A stretch of 55,060 nt of DNA from Alphaproteobacteria bacterium (GCA_030426685.1 JAUHYC010000022.1:1-55060); one strand, 5' to 3'; positions 1 to 8,625 are shown, counted from the first letter of the stretch. Notes: generated by a model not told the origin, from the sequence alone. A program made the numbers and translations.

Positions 1-2
1 AG

Positions 3-78
3 TGGTGCCCCCACACGGACTCGAACCGCGGACCTACTGATTACAAATCAGTTGCTCTACCAGCTGAGCTATAGGGGC
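3..78 (-). tRNA. tRNA-Thr (anticodon UGU)
   Basis: Read on the minus strand the 76 bases fold as a complete cloverleaf. The acceptor arms GCCCCTA and TGGGGGC pair with a G-U, the D stem is GCTC/GAGC, and the anticodon stem ACTGA/TCAGT encloses the loop TTTGTAA, giving anticodon TGT. The T arm carries TTCGAGT. Discriminator A and an encoded CCA end the gene at base 3. It decodes ACA and other ACN threonine codons. Any promoter or processing partner upstream would lie between base 79 and the unknown gene at 262. Confidence 0.96.
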
Positions 79-261
79 ACTGAGAGCCGATTAATGCCTC
101 AGCACAGTGACTGCAAGCCCGAATCTTTGCGTGATCTTAACACCGGGATGCTTTTCTTTCTGTGCAGCAGTAAAAACCATCAATCCATTAGCAATTTGAC
201 TGCGCTGAGGGCACGCTGTAACCCAACTGGCAACACCACCGGATGGAAGGACAAACAAGAA

Positions 262-1137
262 ATGCAGGTTGCCATCCACGCCGGCGCGCTTTTCACCGAC
301 GAGGGCGAGCTTCTTAATCTGCTCAAGGCAAACGCGCAAATTGTTGGTCAGAATAGCACTGCGCTTTGGGGGTTTCGTGCCTACAGGAAAGTATTCCGAT
401 CCGCCCTAGGGCCGATCGGTGACCGGCCTCCCGTTCAGGACACTCTTGGGAGAATTCAGAAATGGGTGCCGGATGGGCGGACGTTCAATCGTTCCATCCT
501 GTCAAGCGCAGAGTATATTGGTGAGCATTCGACGGTTATCATGGACGGGCAGTTCTATCCGCAGGCAGGGAAAAGAATGTCTCAGCTCGACCAACTTTTT
601 TCAGATGCGTCGGTTGAGCTTTATGTGGGCCTGCGCAATCCCGGTAGCTATATTCCAAAGGTCCTGATGTCGCTGTCACCTCCGGAACGGCAGAGGATCC
701 TCGAAACCACTGACCTGAGCTGTCTGAGTTGGCTCACCATGATAGAGGATGTGCGCGATTTGGCCCCCGACGTGAGCATAACATTGTGGAGCAATGAAGA
801 CTCGCCGCTGATTTGGGGGGACATTGCGCGTGCGCTGGCTGGACTGCCCGAAGATACCCCTCTGGAGCAGGAATATGCATTTCTGTCGTCACTCGTCTCG
901 GACACGGGCAAGCAGGAGATACAGAGCCTGGTCCAGCAGGGCCGTCCCCCAAACGATCCTGCACTTAAGGACAGCCTCGCAAAAATTTTTCAGGAATATG
1001 TCCTGCAGGATGCAATCGAGGAAGAGGTGGACCTGCCCGGCTGGAATGAGGATGTTGTTACCGCATTCACAGAGCTTTATGAGCAGGATCTGGCACGGTT
1101 GCAGACCATGCCAGATATCCGGTTTCTGAAACCGTAG
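262..1137 (+). CDS. Conserved hypothetical protein, 291 aa
   Basis: I do not recognise a defined domain. The ATG at 262 follows a purine-rich GGAAGGA-like ribosome site at about 245-251. Earlier in-frame starts would run into the opposite-strand tRNA, so they were rejected. The N-terminus reads MQVAIHAGALFTDEGELL, a style I associate with uncharacterised Rhodobacterales proteins, but that is memory rather than a match. The protein is soluble-looking and acidic, with no signal peptide or membrane segment. A central stretch with MDGQFYP and VGLRNPGSYI could be a nucleotide- or sulfate-handling fold, which is speculative. It ends 9 bases before the converging gapR gene. Confidence 0.7.
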   Translation: MQVAIHAGALFTDEGELLNLLKANAQIVGQNSTALWGFRAYRKVFRSALGPIGDRPPVQDTLGRIQKWVPDGRTFNRSILSSAEYIGEHSTVIMDGQFYPQAGKRMSQLDQLFSDASVELYVGLRNPGSYIPKVLMSLSPPERQRILETTDLSCLSWLTMIEDVRDLAPDVSITLWSNEDSPLIWGDIARALAGLPEDTPLEQEYAFLSSLVSDTGKQEIQSLVQQGRPPNDPALKDSLAKIFQEYVLQDAIEEEVDLPGWNEDVVTAFTELYEQDLARLQTMPDIRFLKP

Positions 1138-1146
1138 CGGACCGCG

Positions 1147-1413
1147 CTACATGCCCAGCGCTTCTTTGTACATCTCCAGCACCGCTTCTTCTTCGGCGAT
1201 GTCGTCCTTGTCGCGCTTGCGCAGGGCAACGACTTTGCGCATCACCTTGGTGTCGTAGCCGCGAGCCTTGGCTTCGGCCATGACCTCTTTCTGCTGGTCG
1301 GCAATATCCTTCTTCTCAGCCTCAAGACGTTCAAACCGTTCGACGAACTGGCGCAGCTCGCCGGCGGTCACTCGGTAGTTGGCTGCGGCCTGATCTTCGG
1401 TGATGTCTTCCAT
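1147..1413 (-). CDS. gapR: GapR family nucleoid-associated protein (DUF2312)
   Basis: This 88-residue protein matches the DUF2312/GapR family, which in Caulobacter binds overtwisted AT-rich DNA ahead of replication and transcription complexes. Visible signatures are the N-terminal YRVTAGELRQFVERFERLE helix, the long charged coiled coil with AEKKDIADQQKEVMAEAK, and the RGYDTKVMRKVVALRKR segment. Length is almost exactly that of the Caulobacter protein (89 aa). The start at 1413 was chosen because GGAGAG sits six bases upstream; an in-frame ATG at 1428 would add MGETQ. It acts on the nucleoid. The neighbours do not form an operon with it. Confidence 0.93.
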   Translation of the reverse strand: MEDITEDQAAANYRVTAGELRQFVERFERLEAEKKDIADQQKEVMAEAKARGYDTKVMRKVVALRKRDKDDIAEEEAVLEMYKEALGM

Positions 1414-1580
1414 CTGAGTCTCTCCCATGAGCTGAAAAGTGAGGTGCCGGATCATCGGGCAGTCTGCCGGATACATCGGCATAGGCCCGACCGCAAGCGC
1501 ACATTCCGGCCACAAGGCTTGTCTGGCACGCATTGATCCGCTAAGCGCGGACGCAAGTCTAAAGGTGGGCGTTGGGAACC

Positions 1581-1799
1581 ATGTTCGACATTATCGTCTG
1601 GGGCGGCGCAGCCCTTTCTCTGGCCGGGCTTTTGGGCCTTGTCTGGTGCATCTTGCGCGTGATGAAGGCTCGCAAATCCGGCCTGTCTGACGACGAACTG
1701 CGCGCCGCTGTCCAGAGCGTTCTGCCCTGGAACCTGGCATCGCTCTTCCTGTCGGTGCTGGGGTTGATGCTGGTCATCCTCGGTATTTCCTTTGGATGA
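1581..1799 (+). CDS. Small inner-membrane protein, two transmembrane segments, 72 aa
   Basis: The product has two hydrophobic helices, roughly residues 4-25 and 48-69, separated by a short charged cytoplasmic-type loop containing KARKSGLSDDELRAA. There is no recognisable enzymatic motif. The ATG at 1581 follows a GGTGGGCG-like purine stretch and gives a start directly in front of the first helix. A TTG nine bases earlier is a weaker alternative. It lies between gapR, transcribed away from it, and a small convergent gene at 1809. Small proteins of this kind are common in Rhodobacterales, but I cannot name the family. Confidence 0.65.
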   Translation: MFDIIVWGGAALSLAGLLGLVWCILRVMKARKSGLSDDELRAAVQSVLPWNLASLFLSVLGLMLVILGISFG

Positions 1800-1808
1800 C
1801 CAACCGGG

Positions 1809-2024
1809 TTAAACCGGCATGTTGTCGAACCGTGCTTCCAGCGCGTCTTCGCAAAGGGCGGCGTCCAGCCGTCGTAGACGCGACGGGATGTGAATCCCTT
1901 GCGAGCGCATCTTGTCCAGCACTTTGCTAACACTGGGTTGCAGCGCCAGACGCGTATCCAGATTTGCGCCGTGAAGTCGTTGTTCAAGCTTTGCCGCTTC
2001 GGTGTAGAGATCCTGAGCAGTCAT
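1809..2024 (-). CDS. Small hypothetical protein, 71 aa
   Basis: A short soluble, helix-rich protein (MTAQDLYTEAAKLEQRLHG...) with a basic middle that includes RSRGIHIPSRLRR-like positive residues. The start at 2024 is favoured because GGGAGG lies six bases upstream, whereas the ATG at 2030 would directly abut that site. No domain is recognised. It converges on the small membrane protein ending at 1799 and is divergent from the sulfide operon that starts at 2267, so the interval 2025-2266 carries promoters for both directions. Confidence 0.6.
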   Translation of the reverse strand: MTAQDLYTEAAKLEQRLHGANLDTRLALQPSVSKVLDKMRSQGIHIPSRLRRLDAALCEDALEARFDNMPV

Positions 2025-2198
2025 TTGCATCCTCCCACATTGTGCTAGTCTGCCTGATATTGGTAACAAGATTAAGACCAACACGAGACCCGATAGAAAC
2101 ATCGCGGATTCTTGCCAGTTCCGGCCAAAAAACGGCAATGCGTCGGGGGTCGCCCAATGCTTAGGCAAAAGAAACCCTGAATGCTTTGACCAAGATCA

Positions 2199-2214
2199 AT
2201 TCGCGATTTGGAAC
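2199..2214. promoter_or_regulatory. Candidate SqrR/BigR-type operator
   Basis: ATTC, then eight bases, then GAAC. The published half-site pattern I recall for the persulfide-responsive ArsR repressors SqrR and BigR is ATTC-N8-GAAT, so this differs in one base. It directly abuts a candidate -35 hexamer of the sulfide operon, where a repressor would block polymerase. Site assignment is inference from pattern and context. Confidence 0.45.
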
Positions 2215-2242
2215 TTGCATCATATTCCGCTATTACTATATG
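2215..2242 (+). promoter_or_regulatory. Candidate promoter of the sulfide operon
   Basis: TTGCAT (2215-2220) and TATATG (2237-2242) are separated by 16 bases and precede the ATG at 2267 by 24 bases. An alternative -10, TATACT, lies at 2243-2248. The short AT-rich stretch stands out from the surrounding GC-rich sequence. Confidence 0.4.
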
Positions 2243-2266
2243 TATACTGTCTGCGCGGAGGATCCC

Positions 2267-3130
2267 ATGACACCGATTGTGAAAGCCTTTTTCGACCCTC
2301 AGACCTTTACCGTCTCATATGTCGTGCAGGAACCTGAAGGAATGGCCTGCGCCATTATCGACAGCGTGCTGGATTTTGATCACGCTTCGGGGCGTACCGA
2401 CACCAGCTCAGCCGATCAGATCGTGAAATATGTGACCGATAAAGGACTCAAGGTCGAGTGGATCCTGGAAAGCCATGTCCACGCTGATCACCTGTCGGCA
2501 GCGCCGTATCTGCAGGAAAAGCTGGGAGGTAAAATCGGGATCGGCGAGAATATCGTGATCGTTCAGGACACGTTCGGAAAGGTCTTCAACGAAGGCACCG
2601 AATTTCAACGCGACGGCAGCCAGTTCGACGCGCTGTTTGCCGAAGGGTCCAGCTTTCACATCGGTCAGATGCGCGGTGACGTGTTGCACACTCCGGGTCA
2701 CACCCCGGCCTGCATGACCTATGTGATCGGCGATGCGGCATTTGTGGGCGATACGTTGTTCATGCCGGATTTCGGAACCGCGCGCTGCGACTTTCCAGGC
2801 GGGTCTTCGGCGGATCTCTATGCTTCAATCCAGAAAATTCTGTCTCTGCCTGACGAAACACGCATTTTTGTGGGCCATGACTACAAGGCGCCCGGTCGGG
2901 ATGAATATGCGTGGGAGACCACGGTAGGTGAACAGAAGGCGCTGAACGTCCACATCGGACAGGGCCGCAGTATCGAAGAGTTTGTCGAGATGCGCGATGC
3001 ACGGGATGCGACCCTGGCGATGCCGCGCCTGATTTTACCTTCTCTCCAGGTCAACATGCGGGCCGGGCAAATGCCGCCTGCGGATGAAGAAGGCGATGTT
3101 TTCCTGAAACTTCCCGTCAACAAGCTGTGA
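2267..3130 (+). CDS. blh: MBL-fold persulfide dioxygenase-like hydrolase (Blh/ETHE1 family)
   Basis: A 287-residue metallo-beta-lactamase-fold protein. The metal motif HVHADH spans residues 70-75, followed by HTPGHTP, GDTLFMPDFGTARCDFPGG and IFVGHDY, the pattern of the ETHE1/Blh branch that oxidises glutathione persulfide to sulfite. It should act in the cytoplasm in sulfide detoxification. CGGAGG eight bases before the ATG at 2267 decides the start. It leads a same-strand run with two YeeE/YedE proteins and a DUF442 protein, the gene set found with bigR in Xylella and Agrobacterium. In those organisms a DUF442 domain is often fused to Blh; here it is a separate gene. The exact substrate is inferred from family and context. 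Confidence 0.9.
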   Translation: MTPIVKAFFDPQTFTVSYVVQEPEGMACAIIDSVLDFDHASGRTDTSSADQIVKYVTDKGLKVEWILESHVHADHLSAAPYLQEKLGGKIGIGENIVIVQDTFGKVFNEGTEFQRDGSQFDALFAEGSSFHIGQMRGDVLHTPGHTPACMTYVIGDAAFVGDTLFMPDFGTARCDFPGGSSADLYASIQKILSLPDETRIFVGHDYKAPGRDEYAWETTVGEQKALNVHIGQGRSIEEFVEMRDARDATLAMPRLILPSLQVNMRAGQMPPADEEGDVFLKLPVNKL

Positions 3131-3155
3131 TACAGGATCGAAAGAGGAACCGAAC

Positions 3156-3584
3156 ATGAATGTCGATTGGCTTTGGGGGGCGGCAGGTGGTCTGTTGATC
3201 GGCTTGGGCGCGGCGGTTTACCTGCTGTGCAATGGTCGGATCATGGGGGCTAGCGGAATTCTGGGCGGGCTGCTTCAGCGCAGCGACCGTAGCGCCATGA
3301 CCGAACGCCTGGCCTTTGTCACCGGTCTGATCGGTATGCCGTTTCTGTTGCGGCCACTCATCGCTCCGCAAACGCAAACCCACCTGACCGGGGATCTGGC
3401 CATCGTGATCCTTGCCGGATTGCTGGTAGGGGTTGGTACGCGGATTGCAAATGGCTGCACCTCGGGGCATGGGGTCTGCGGTATTTCGCGGTTCTCACTG
3501 CGCGGCATCGTCGCCACGGTGTTCTATATTCTGGCGGGTGGGCTGACTGTCGCCCTGTTTCGCCATGCAATGGGGGTGATCTGA
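3156..3584 (+). CDS. pmpA: YeeE/YedE family sulfur transport protein, first half
   Basis: A 142-residue inner-membrane protein with about four hydrophobic helices. It carries the family signature NGCTSGHGVCGISRFS, whose cysteines are thought to relay sulfur species such as thiosulfate or sulfide-derived groups across the membrane. Full-length YeeE is roughly twice this size; here the fold is split over two adjacent genes, as in PmpA/PmpB pairs. The ribosome site GAGGA lies upstream of the ATG at 3156. The stop overlaps the next start (TGATG), implying translational coupling. Transport direction and substrate are not evident from sequence. Confidence 0.87.
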   Translation: MNVDWLWGAAGGLLIGLGAAVYLLCNGRIMGASGILGGLLQRSDRSAMTERLAFVTGLIGMPFLLRPLIAPQTQTHLTGDLAIVILAGLLVGVGTRIANGCTSGHGVCGISRFSLRGIVATVFYILAGGLTVALFRHAMGVI

Positions 3585-4015
3585 TGCGTGGTTTGTTTGC
3601 TTTTCTTGCCGGATCACTGTTCGGCACCGGGCTTTTGATCTCGGGTATGACCGACACCACCAAAGTGCAGGGATGGCTTGATGTCTTCGGCAACTGGGAC
3701 CCGACGCTTGCCTTTGTCATGGGCGGAGCGATCCTGCCCATGCTGGTGGCATGGCAGTTGACCCGCAACCGGACGCCTGTGGTTGGCGGCCACTTCCCTG
3801 CCCCGCCGCATACCGAGTTGGACCGGCGCCTGGTCGTCGGATCGGTTTTGTTCGGGGTTGGCTGGGGGCTGGCCGGCTTGTGCCCGGGCCCGGCGATGGC
3901 CTCGCTCAGCTATGGCGGCATTGGCGGGGTCGTGTTCATGATTGCAATGATCGCGGGCATGTTGGCGGCCCCAAAACTGGGCGCGCAACTGGACAGGATG
4001 GCCAACGCGGCCTAA
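3584..4015 (+). CDS. pmpB: YeeE/YedE family sulfur transport protein, second half
   Basis: A 143-residue inner-membrane protein and the partner of the preceding gene, with which it shares one base at the stop/start junction. Hydrophobic helices cover most of the protein. The conserved cysteine segment here is GLAGLCPGPAMASLSYGG, a variant of the GCTxGHxxCG motif in the first half, so the two probably form one pore with a cysteine from each. It belongs to the sulfide operon with blh and the DUF442 gene. Its loss or split relative to fused YeeE is a normal family variant. Confidence 0.86.
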   Translation: MRGLFAFLAGSLFGTGLLISGMTDTTKVQGWLDVFGNWDPTLAFVMGGAILPMLVAWQLTRNRTPVVGGHFPAPPHTELDRRLVVGSVLFGVGWGLAGLCPGPAMASLSYGGIGGVVFMIAMIAGMLAAPKLGAQLDRMANAA

Positions 4016-4024
4016 GCAATTGCC

Positions 4025-4453
4025 ATGGAGATTCGACCGATTACCCCCCGCTACGCCGTCTCGCCTCAGATCTCTGTCGAGGACGTGCCAGCCATCGCCG
4101 CGGCAGGATTTGTCAAGGTGATCTGCAACCGCCCAAATTCCGAGGTGCCGCCGGATCAGCAATCCGACGTCATCGGTCAGGCCGTCCGTGACGCCGGCAT
4201 GGAATACGAGGTGCTGGAGTTGACGCACCAGACCATGACGCCTGAAAACATTGCCCTGCAGCGTGATTTGGCCGAAAGCTGTAGCGGGCCAGTGCTGGCA
4301 TATTGCGCATCAGGGACGCGATGCTCGGTGATCTGGGCGCTCGGACAATGTGACCGGTTGGGTACAGATGAAATTCTCGAAGCAACGGGCAAGGCCGGCT
4401 ATACGCTCGACAATCTGCGCCCTGCACTGGAACAGATGCGCCAACAAGGCTGA
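4025..4453 (+). CDS. TIGR01244/DUF442 family sulfurtransferase- or phosphatase-like protein
   Basis: A 142-residue cytoplasmic protein of the DUF442 group. The active-site loop CASGTRCSV matches the CX5R cradle of rhodanese and dual-specificity phosphatase folds, with the nucleophilic cysteine starting it. The N-terminal YAVSPQISVEDVPAIAAAGF and VICNRPNSE segments are typical of the family. In bigR operons this domain passes sulfane sulfur in concert with Blh. It starts nine bases after the YeeE/YedE pair and is the last gene of the run, stopping five bases before the convergent FliM-like gene. Sulfur transfer is inferred from context; phosphatase activity is the alternative. Confidence 0.85.
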   Translation: MEIRPITPRYAVSPQISVEDVPAIAAAGFVKVICNRPNSEVPPDQQSDVIGQAVRDAGMEYEVLELTHQTMTPENIALQRDLAESCSGPVLAYCASGTRCSVIWALGQCDRLGTDEILEATGKAGYTLDNLRPALEQMRQQG

Positions 4454-4458
4454 TCGTT

Positions 4459-5574
4459 TTACCCCTCCTTATCCGTGTTGGTTAAACCGGCGAGATGTGA
4501 GATTTCAGCAACCATCTGATCAGAATCGGGCGTTCTCAGGCCATCGGCCCTAACCGGCAAGCCATGTGACACAGGTTCAGTGATGACACCCGTCTCTGGT
4601 GGTTCAGTTGGCGGCAGGTCAGGAATCTCACCCGATACGCCACCGGATTGGTTCGCTAAAAAGGTCTTGGGACCGGCTTGTGGTAGCATTGGTGTGGCGG
4701 CGCTTTCATTAAGACGAACCGCACGCATCCCGCCGCTTTGGCCCAAACGGCCTACGGCTGCGCGGGTACGGTCGATGGCGCGCAGCTCGACCCGATCGAC
4801 CTTCGCCGGACCCAACGGCAAAACCTCCCCGACTGAAAGGCTGGATAGCGTGGTCAGCGACAGCGATACCCGGCACAGAACCGCATTCAGTTCGGCCCGG
4901 ATCACACCCGATGCCTGATTGAGGTTCAATCCCGTGCCCAAGATGTCTGCATTTTGATCCTCATCGGCGACTGGGCATTGAGGCAGTAAGATGCAGATTT
5001 CTCCCTGATGCGCGCCACCTGCCAATTCGACAGTCAGGTTGAATACCCGATAGACGTCATCCGTCATGGCCAGAACCAACGCAGACCTGTCTTCAGCCCG
5101 CGCTGCATACTCAAACCCCGCAAGACTCGCGATATCCTCAGGTGTTTCAATAAGCTGGCGTGCACGGGTCATCATGTCTTCGACCAGCGGCGCGGCCATT
5201 GCGGCATCCGTGTTGGTAAAGGTGCGCTCGGGCGACAGGCCCGAGGTGACCACGCCGATCGTCTGCTGCTGTACGATGGCCGAGACGCATCCCGGGTCCA
5301 GACAGAACGCTGCGCTGCCGCCCTGGTCTGAGACAAACATCAGCAACAACCATCCGTCCCGCACTTTGCTTATCAATTCATCCTGCGCGCATACGGATTG
5401 TTTCGCACCAATAACTGACAGGGTCAGCCCCATCCCCCCACCCGCGGCGCGGGCCAATCCAAGGCGCAGCGCCCGCAGAAGAGAGCGGGGATTGTCCGCA
5501 GCACCGTCCTGCCCCGCCGATAGCTTGCGTACCAAAGCTGCGTTGGCCTGAAGTGTCATCGCCCGTACCGCCAT
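4459..5574 (-). CDS. FliM/FliN-like protein with C-terminal SpoA-type domain
   Basis: A 371-residue protein. The C-terminal part, about residues 230-295, has the pattern of the FliM/FliN/SpoA surface-presentation domain (LSLTTLSSLSVGEVLPLG followed by VELRAIDRTRAAVGRLGQSGG). The N-terminal half is a FliM-middle-like domain. The last 70 residues are low complexity and rich in Pro, Thr and Glu. The start at 5574 (MAVRAMTLQ) is the first plausible ATG after the upstream kinase stop; the reading frame is open further upstream but overlaps the kinase. No other flagellar gene is near. It is the last gene of the minus-strand run with the sensor kinase. Whether it sits in the flagellar switch or serves another role is unknown. 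Confidence 0.75.
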   Translation of the reverse strand: MAVRAMTLQANAALVRKLSAGQDGAADNPRSLLRALRLGLARAAGGGMGLTLSVIGAKQSVCAQDELISKVRDGWLLLMFVSDQGGSAAFCLDPGCVSAIVQQQTIGVVTSGLSPERTFTNTDAAMAAPLVEDMMTRARQLIETPEDIASLAGFEYAARAEDRSALVLAMTDDVYRVFNLTVELAGGAHQGEICILLPQCPVADEDQNADILGTGLNLNQASGVIRAELNAVLCRVSLSLTTLSSLSVGEVLPLGPAKVDRVELRAIDRTRAAVGRLGQSGGMRAVRLNESAATPMLPQAGPKTFLANQSGGVSGEIPDLPPTEPPETGVITEPVSHGLPVRADGLRTPDSDQMVAEISHLAGLTNTDKEG

Positions 5575-5635
5575 ATGCCGATATTCCGACCCATGGTGTA
5601 ACCCGGCGACCGTTACGAATGTCTTTATGGCTTCG

Positions 5636-8317
5636 TCATTGCGCCGCTTGCCGATAGGCCAGCGGCAGGCTGACACGGAAGGCGGCACCGCCTTGTCCAG
5701 GCAGGTAGGTAACTTCGCCGCCAAGGCGCTGCATGATCTCGCGGCAGATTGCCAGCCCCAGACCGGCCCCGCCCGCCTTGTCCGAACCGACACGGGAAAA
5801 CTTCTCAAACACCATCGACTGTGCCTCGGGCGGGATGCCACTGCCATTGTCGATGAAATCAATCACCACTTGCCCGCCGACATCATGGGCCGAGATGGTC
5901 AGGATCGGCTCGGCCGCGTCACAGTATTTTTGCGCGTTCGAGATCAGGTTGATGAACACCTGCCCCAGACGGTCCAGATCGGTGTGCAATTGAATGCGCT
6001 CGCTCGACCGAACGCGCCGGACGCTGAGTGGGCGCTCACCCCCGGCCAACGCGCTTGAAACCGCGCGGTCGAGCATCGCGCGCAGCGTTCCGTCGCCCAT
6101 GTTCAGGTTAACCTGGCCACTTTCCAGCACGCTCAGGTCCAGCAGATCATCCAGCAAACGGGTGAGGCGCAGCGCCTCGTCGTGGATGATGGCGGCATAG
6201 CGTTTCTGCTCGGCCGCGCTCAGCCCGTCGGTATCGCGCATGATTTCGGAAAACGCACGGATCGAGGTCATGGGTGTGCGCAGTTCGTGACTGACCTGGC
6301 TGAGAAAGGCGTCTTTCTGCATCGAAACCTGTGTCAGCTTTGTGTTGGCTTCGCGCAGTTGACGTGCGGTGCGGCTAAGCTCGGCTGATTTTGCTTCCAG
6401 TTGGCTGGAGTATTCCAACAGCTGTGCAGATTCGTCAGCCACCGCCAGCAGATCCTCGACCGAGACAGACGCGCCACCCACGATCTGGCCGATCATCGCA
6501 TGGGCCGTGGCTGCCCCGACCGAGCCGCTCAGTTCCCGTTCAAGCCGCTCCAGAAAACCTGGCGTGGGTTCGGGCAGACGTCCGCGGCGGCCATTCTGAC
6601 GCTCGGCCTCGGCCTGAAAGAACTCCTGCGCGGGGATGGTGCCCAGAATCCGCTGGGTCATTATCATCAGATCCTCGCTTTGTGCGACCGATCCGGTCCA
6701 GCCGCGCAGCGCGGTGGAGTGGTCAAAGACGTTGACGAATTGCGCGCCCTGCAGGCGTTCCAGCGGGCTGGGAAAACTCAGCATCGAGGCGACACAGAAC
6801 GCGATTGTGTTCAACGACAGCGACCACAAGACCGAATGAACCAAAGGATCCATCCCCTCGATCCCGAACAGCGCCTGCGGGCGCAGCCAGCCCCAGCCGA
6901 AGGGGCCGTATTCGATCACCGAATTCGGTATGATCCCACCGCCCATATCGGGTAGCAGCATCGTATAGATCCACAGAGCAAACCCGACGCTGAGGCCGAC
7001 AAGCGCCCCGGTGCGCGTGGCGCCGCGCCAGAACAGCCCCCCCACCAGCGCGGGCAGAATCTGCGAAATACCGGCGAAAGCCACCAACCCGATAGAGGCC
7101 AGCGCCGCTCCGCCTCCCGACAGCCGGTAATAGAAATATCCCAGCGCCATGATCGCCGCGATCGAGACCCGACGCGCCAACAGGACAATGGTGCGCACAT
7201 CCCCCGACACTGACCCCGTCCCTTCTTGCGTGTTCAGCCAGATCGGCATCACCACATGGTTCGACACCATGGTCGACAGCGCCATGGCCGTGACGATCAC
7301 CATCGACGTGGCCGACGAAAACCCGCCGATGAATGACAACATCGCCAGCCATTCATTGCCCTGCGAAAGGGGCACCGTAAGCACGAACAGGTCGGGGTTC
7401 GAGCCCTCTGGCAGCAGGTCCAGTCCGACGACAGCGATCGGGACGACAAAGAGACTCATCAACAATAGGTAAAGCGGGAAAGCCCAAGAAGCCGTGCGCA
7501 GATGGCTTTCGTCATCGTTCTCGACCACCATGACCTGAAACATCCGCGGCAGGCAGACAAAGGCGGCGGCCGACAGAAAAACAAGTGTGGTCCAACGCCC
7601 TGCATCCACTTGCCATTGGCCGATTTTCGAGGCGTCGATCCGGTCCAGGGTCGGCCCCAGTCCACCCGCAATACCCCAGACAACAAAAAACCCAACTGCC
7701 AGCAAAGCAAACAGTTTCACCACCGATTCCAATGCGATGGCGGTGACGACGCCGTGGTGCCGCTCATTCACATCCAGATTGCGTGTACCAAACAGGATGG
7801 CGAAAACTGCTAGCCCGGCGGCCACCCAGAACACGCTGGAACCCTCTCGGTACAGCCCCGCCGGATCGGCCTCGGCAAAAATCGAGAACGAGAGCGTGAT
7901 CGACTGCAACTGCAAGGCGATATACGGAGTCCCCCCAAGCACCGCCAATGTCGTCACACAGATCGCCAGCGTGTTCGACTTGCCATAGCGTGACGAGATC
8001 AGGTCAGCGATGGATGTCACGCGCTGACTGCGTCCAATCCGGACCAGTTTGCGCAACCCCCACCACCAGCTGACCATCACCAGCGTCGGGCCCAGATAAA
8101 TCGTTACGAACTCCAGCCCAGAACGTGCCGCATTGCCCACCGCGCCATAAAAGGTCCACGCGGTGCAATAGATCGAAAGAGACAACGTATAAATCAGCGG
8201 CGAACGCAGCCACTTGCCACCCCCGGATGCCGCGAGCCGGTCAGCGACGAAGGCCACACCAAACAGAAGCACGACATAGCCCAGACAAACCAGTATCAGG
8301 ACATTCAGCGTCGCCAT
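5636..8317 (-). CDS. Sodium:solute symporter / sensor histidine kinase fusion (CbrA-like)
   Basis: This 893-residue protein joins a transporter to a kinase. About the first 540 residues are a 12-13 helix sodium:solute symporter domain (YTLSLSIYCTAWTFYGAVG, FSSATSMVIVTAMALSTMVSNHVV). A linker and coiled coil follow. The DHp box SHELRTP places the phospho-accepting histidine at residue 677. The N box is NLISNAQKY (Asn794), with DNGSGIPP and GAGLGLAI as the G boxes. CbrA of Pseudomonas has the same architecture and governs carbon/nitrogen source use. It overlaps the preceding small membrane gene by 13 bases and should signal to the response regulator at 8622. The ligand is not evident. Confidence 0.92.
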   Translation of the reverse strand: MATLNVLILVCLGYVVLLFGVAFVADRLAASGGGKWLRSPLIYTLSLSIYCTAWTFYGAVGNAARSGLEFVTIYLGPTLVMVSWWWGLRKLVRIGRSQRVTSIADLISSRYGKSNTLAICVTTLAVLGGTPYIALQLQSITLSFSIFAEADPAGLYREGSSVFWVAAGLAVFAILFGTRNLDVNERHHGVVTAIALESVVKLFALLAVGFFVVWGIAGGLGPTLDRIDASKIGQWQVDAGRWTTLVFLSAAAFVCLPRMFQVMVVENDDESHLRTASWAFPLYLLLMSLFVVPIAVVGLDLLPEGSNPDLFVLTVPLSQGNEWLAMLSFIGGFSSATSMVIVTAMALSTMVSNHVVMPIWLNTQEGTGSVSGDVRTIVLLARRVSIAAIMALGYFYYRLSGGGAALASIGLVAFAGISQILPALVGGLFWRGATRTGALVGLSVGFALWIYTMLLPDMGGGIIPNSVIEYGPFGWGWLRPQALFGIEGMDPLVHSVLWSLSLNTIAFCVASMLSFPSPLERLQGAQFVNVFDHSTALRGWTGSVAQSEDLMIMTQRILGTIPAQEFFQAEAERQNGRRGRLPEPTPGFLERLERELSGSVGAATAHAMIGQIVGGASVSVEDLLAVADESAQLLEYSSQLEAKSAELSRTARQLREANTKLTQVSMQKDAFLSQVSHELRTPMTSIRAFSEIMRDTDGLSAAEQKRYAAIIHDEALRLTRLLDDLLDLSVLESGQVNLNMGDGTLRAMLDRAVSSALAGGERPLSVRRVRSSERIQLHTDLDRLGQVFINLISNAQKYCDAAEPILTISAHDVGGQVVIDFIDNGSGIPPEAQSMVFEKFSRVGSDKAGGAGLGLAICREIMQRLGGEVTYLPGQGGAAFRVSLPLAYRQAAQ

Positions 8318-8625
8318 GTCTCGGCCTCAGGCTCGGCATTCTCCCCTACGGACATGCGTCTGGCGGCAAAGCCGAATACGACGTTGACCAGAATCAGCGC
8401 GCCCCAGCAGGCGAAGATGTAGAAAATTGCCGAAGACAATGGCAGGGCCTTGGTGCCGTCACTCGAATCAGGCCACAGCAATGGCAAGGCAAATAGGGCA
8501 GCCCCCAGGAACGGCAGCAGCCGCGCCGCATCTGCAAGCCTGCGCCTGCGATAACTTTGACGTTCCAGAAACAGCGACGGGCGGACCGGCGACGGCTTAC
8601 TCTCGCCTGCGTCCTGAGGGCTCAT
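8305..8625 (-). CDS. Small membrane protein between response regulator and symporter kinase
   Basis: A 106-residue protein with two hydrophobic helices (about residues 35-52 and 65-85), a basic N-terminal region with LERQSYRRRRLADAA, and an acidic tail. Its start overlaps the response regulator stop (ATGA-type junction) and its end overlaps the kinase start by 13 bases, so all three are probably translationally coupled. Small hydrophobic genes overlapping cbrA-like kinase genes are known (CbrX in Pseudomonas). I see position and character in common but cannot claim homology. An accessory role in folding or gating of the symporter kinase is inference. Confidence 0.78.
   Translation of the reverse strand: MSPQDAGESKPSPVRPSLFLERQSYRRRRLADAARLLPFLGAALFALPLLWPDSSDGTKALPLSSAIFYIFACWGALILVNVVFGFAARRMSVGENAEPEAETWRR

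Noticed and set aside
2221..2242. CATAT-N12-ATATG dyad as the sulfide operator
   Set aside because: The arms are short and AT-rich and overlap the likely promoter elements; the ATTC-N8-GAAC site fits the family pattern better.
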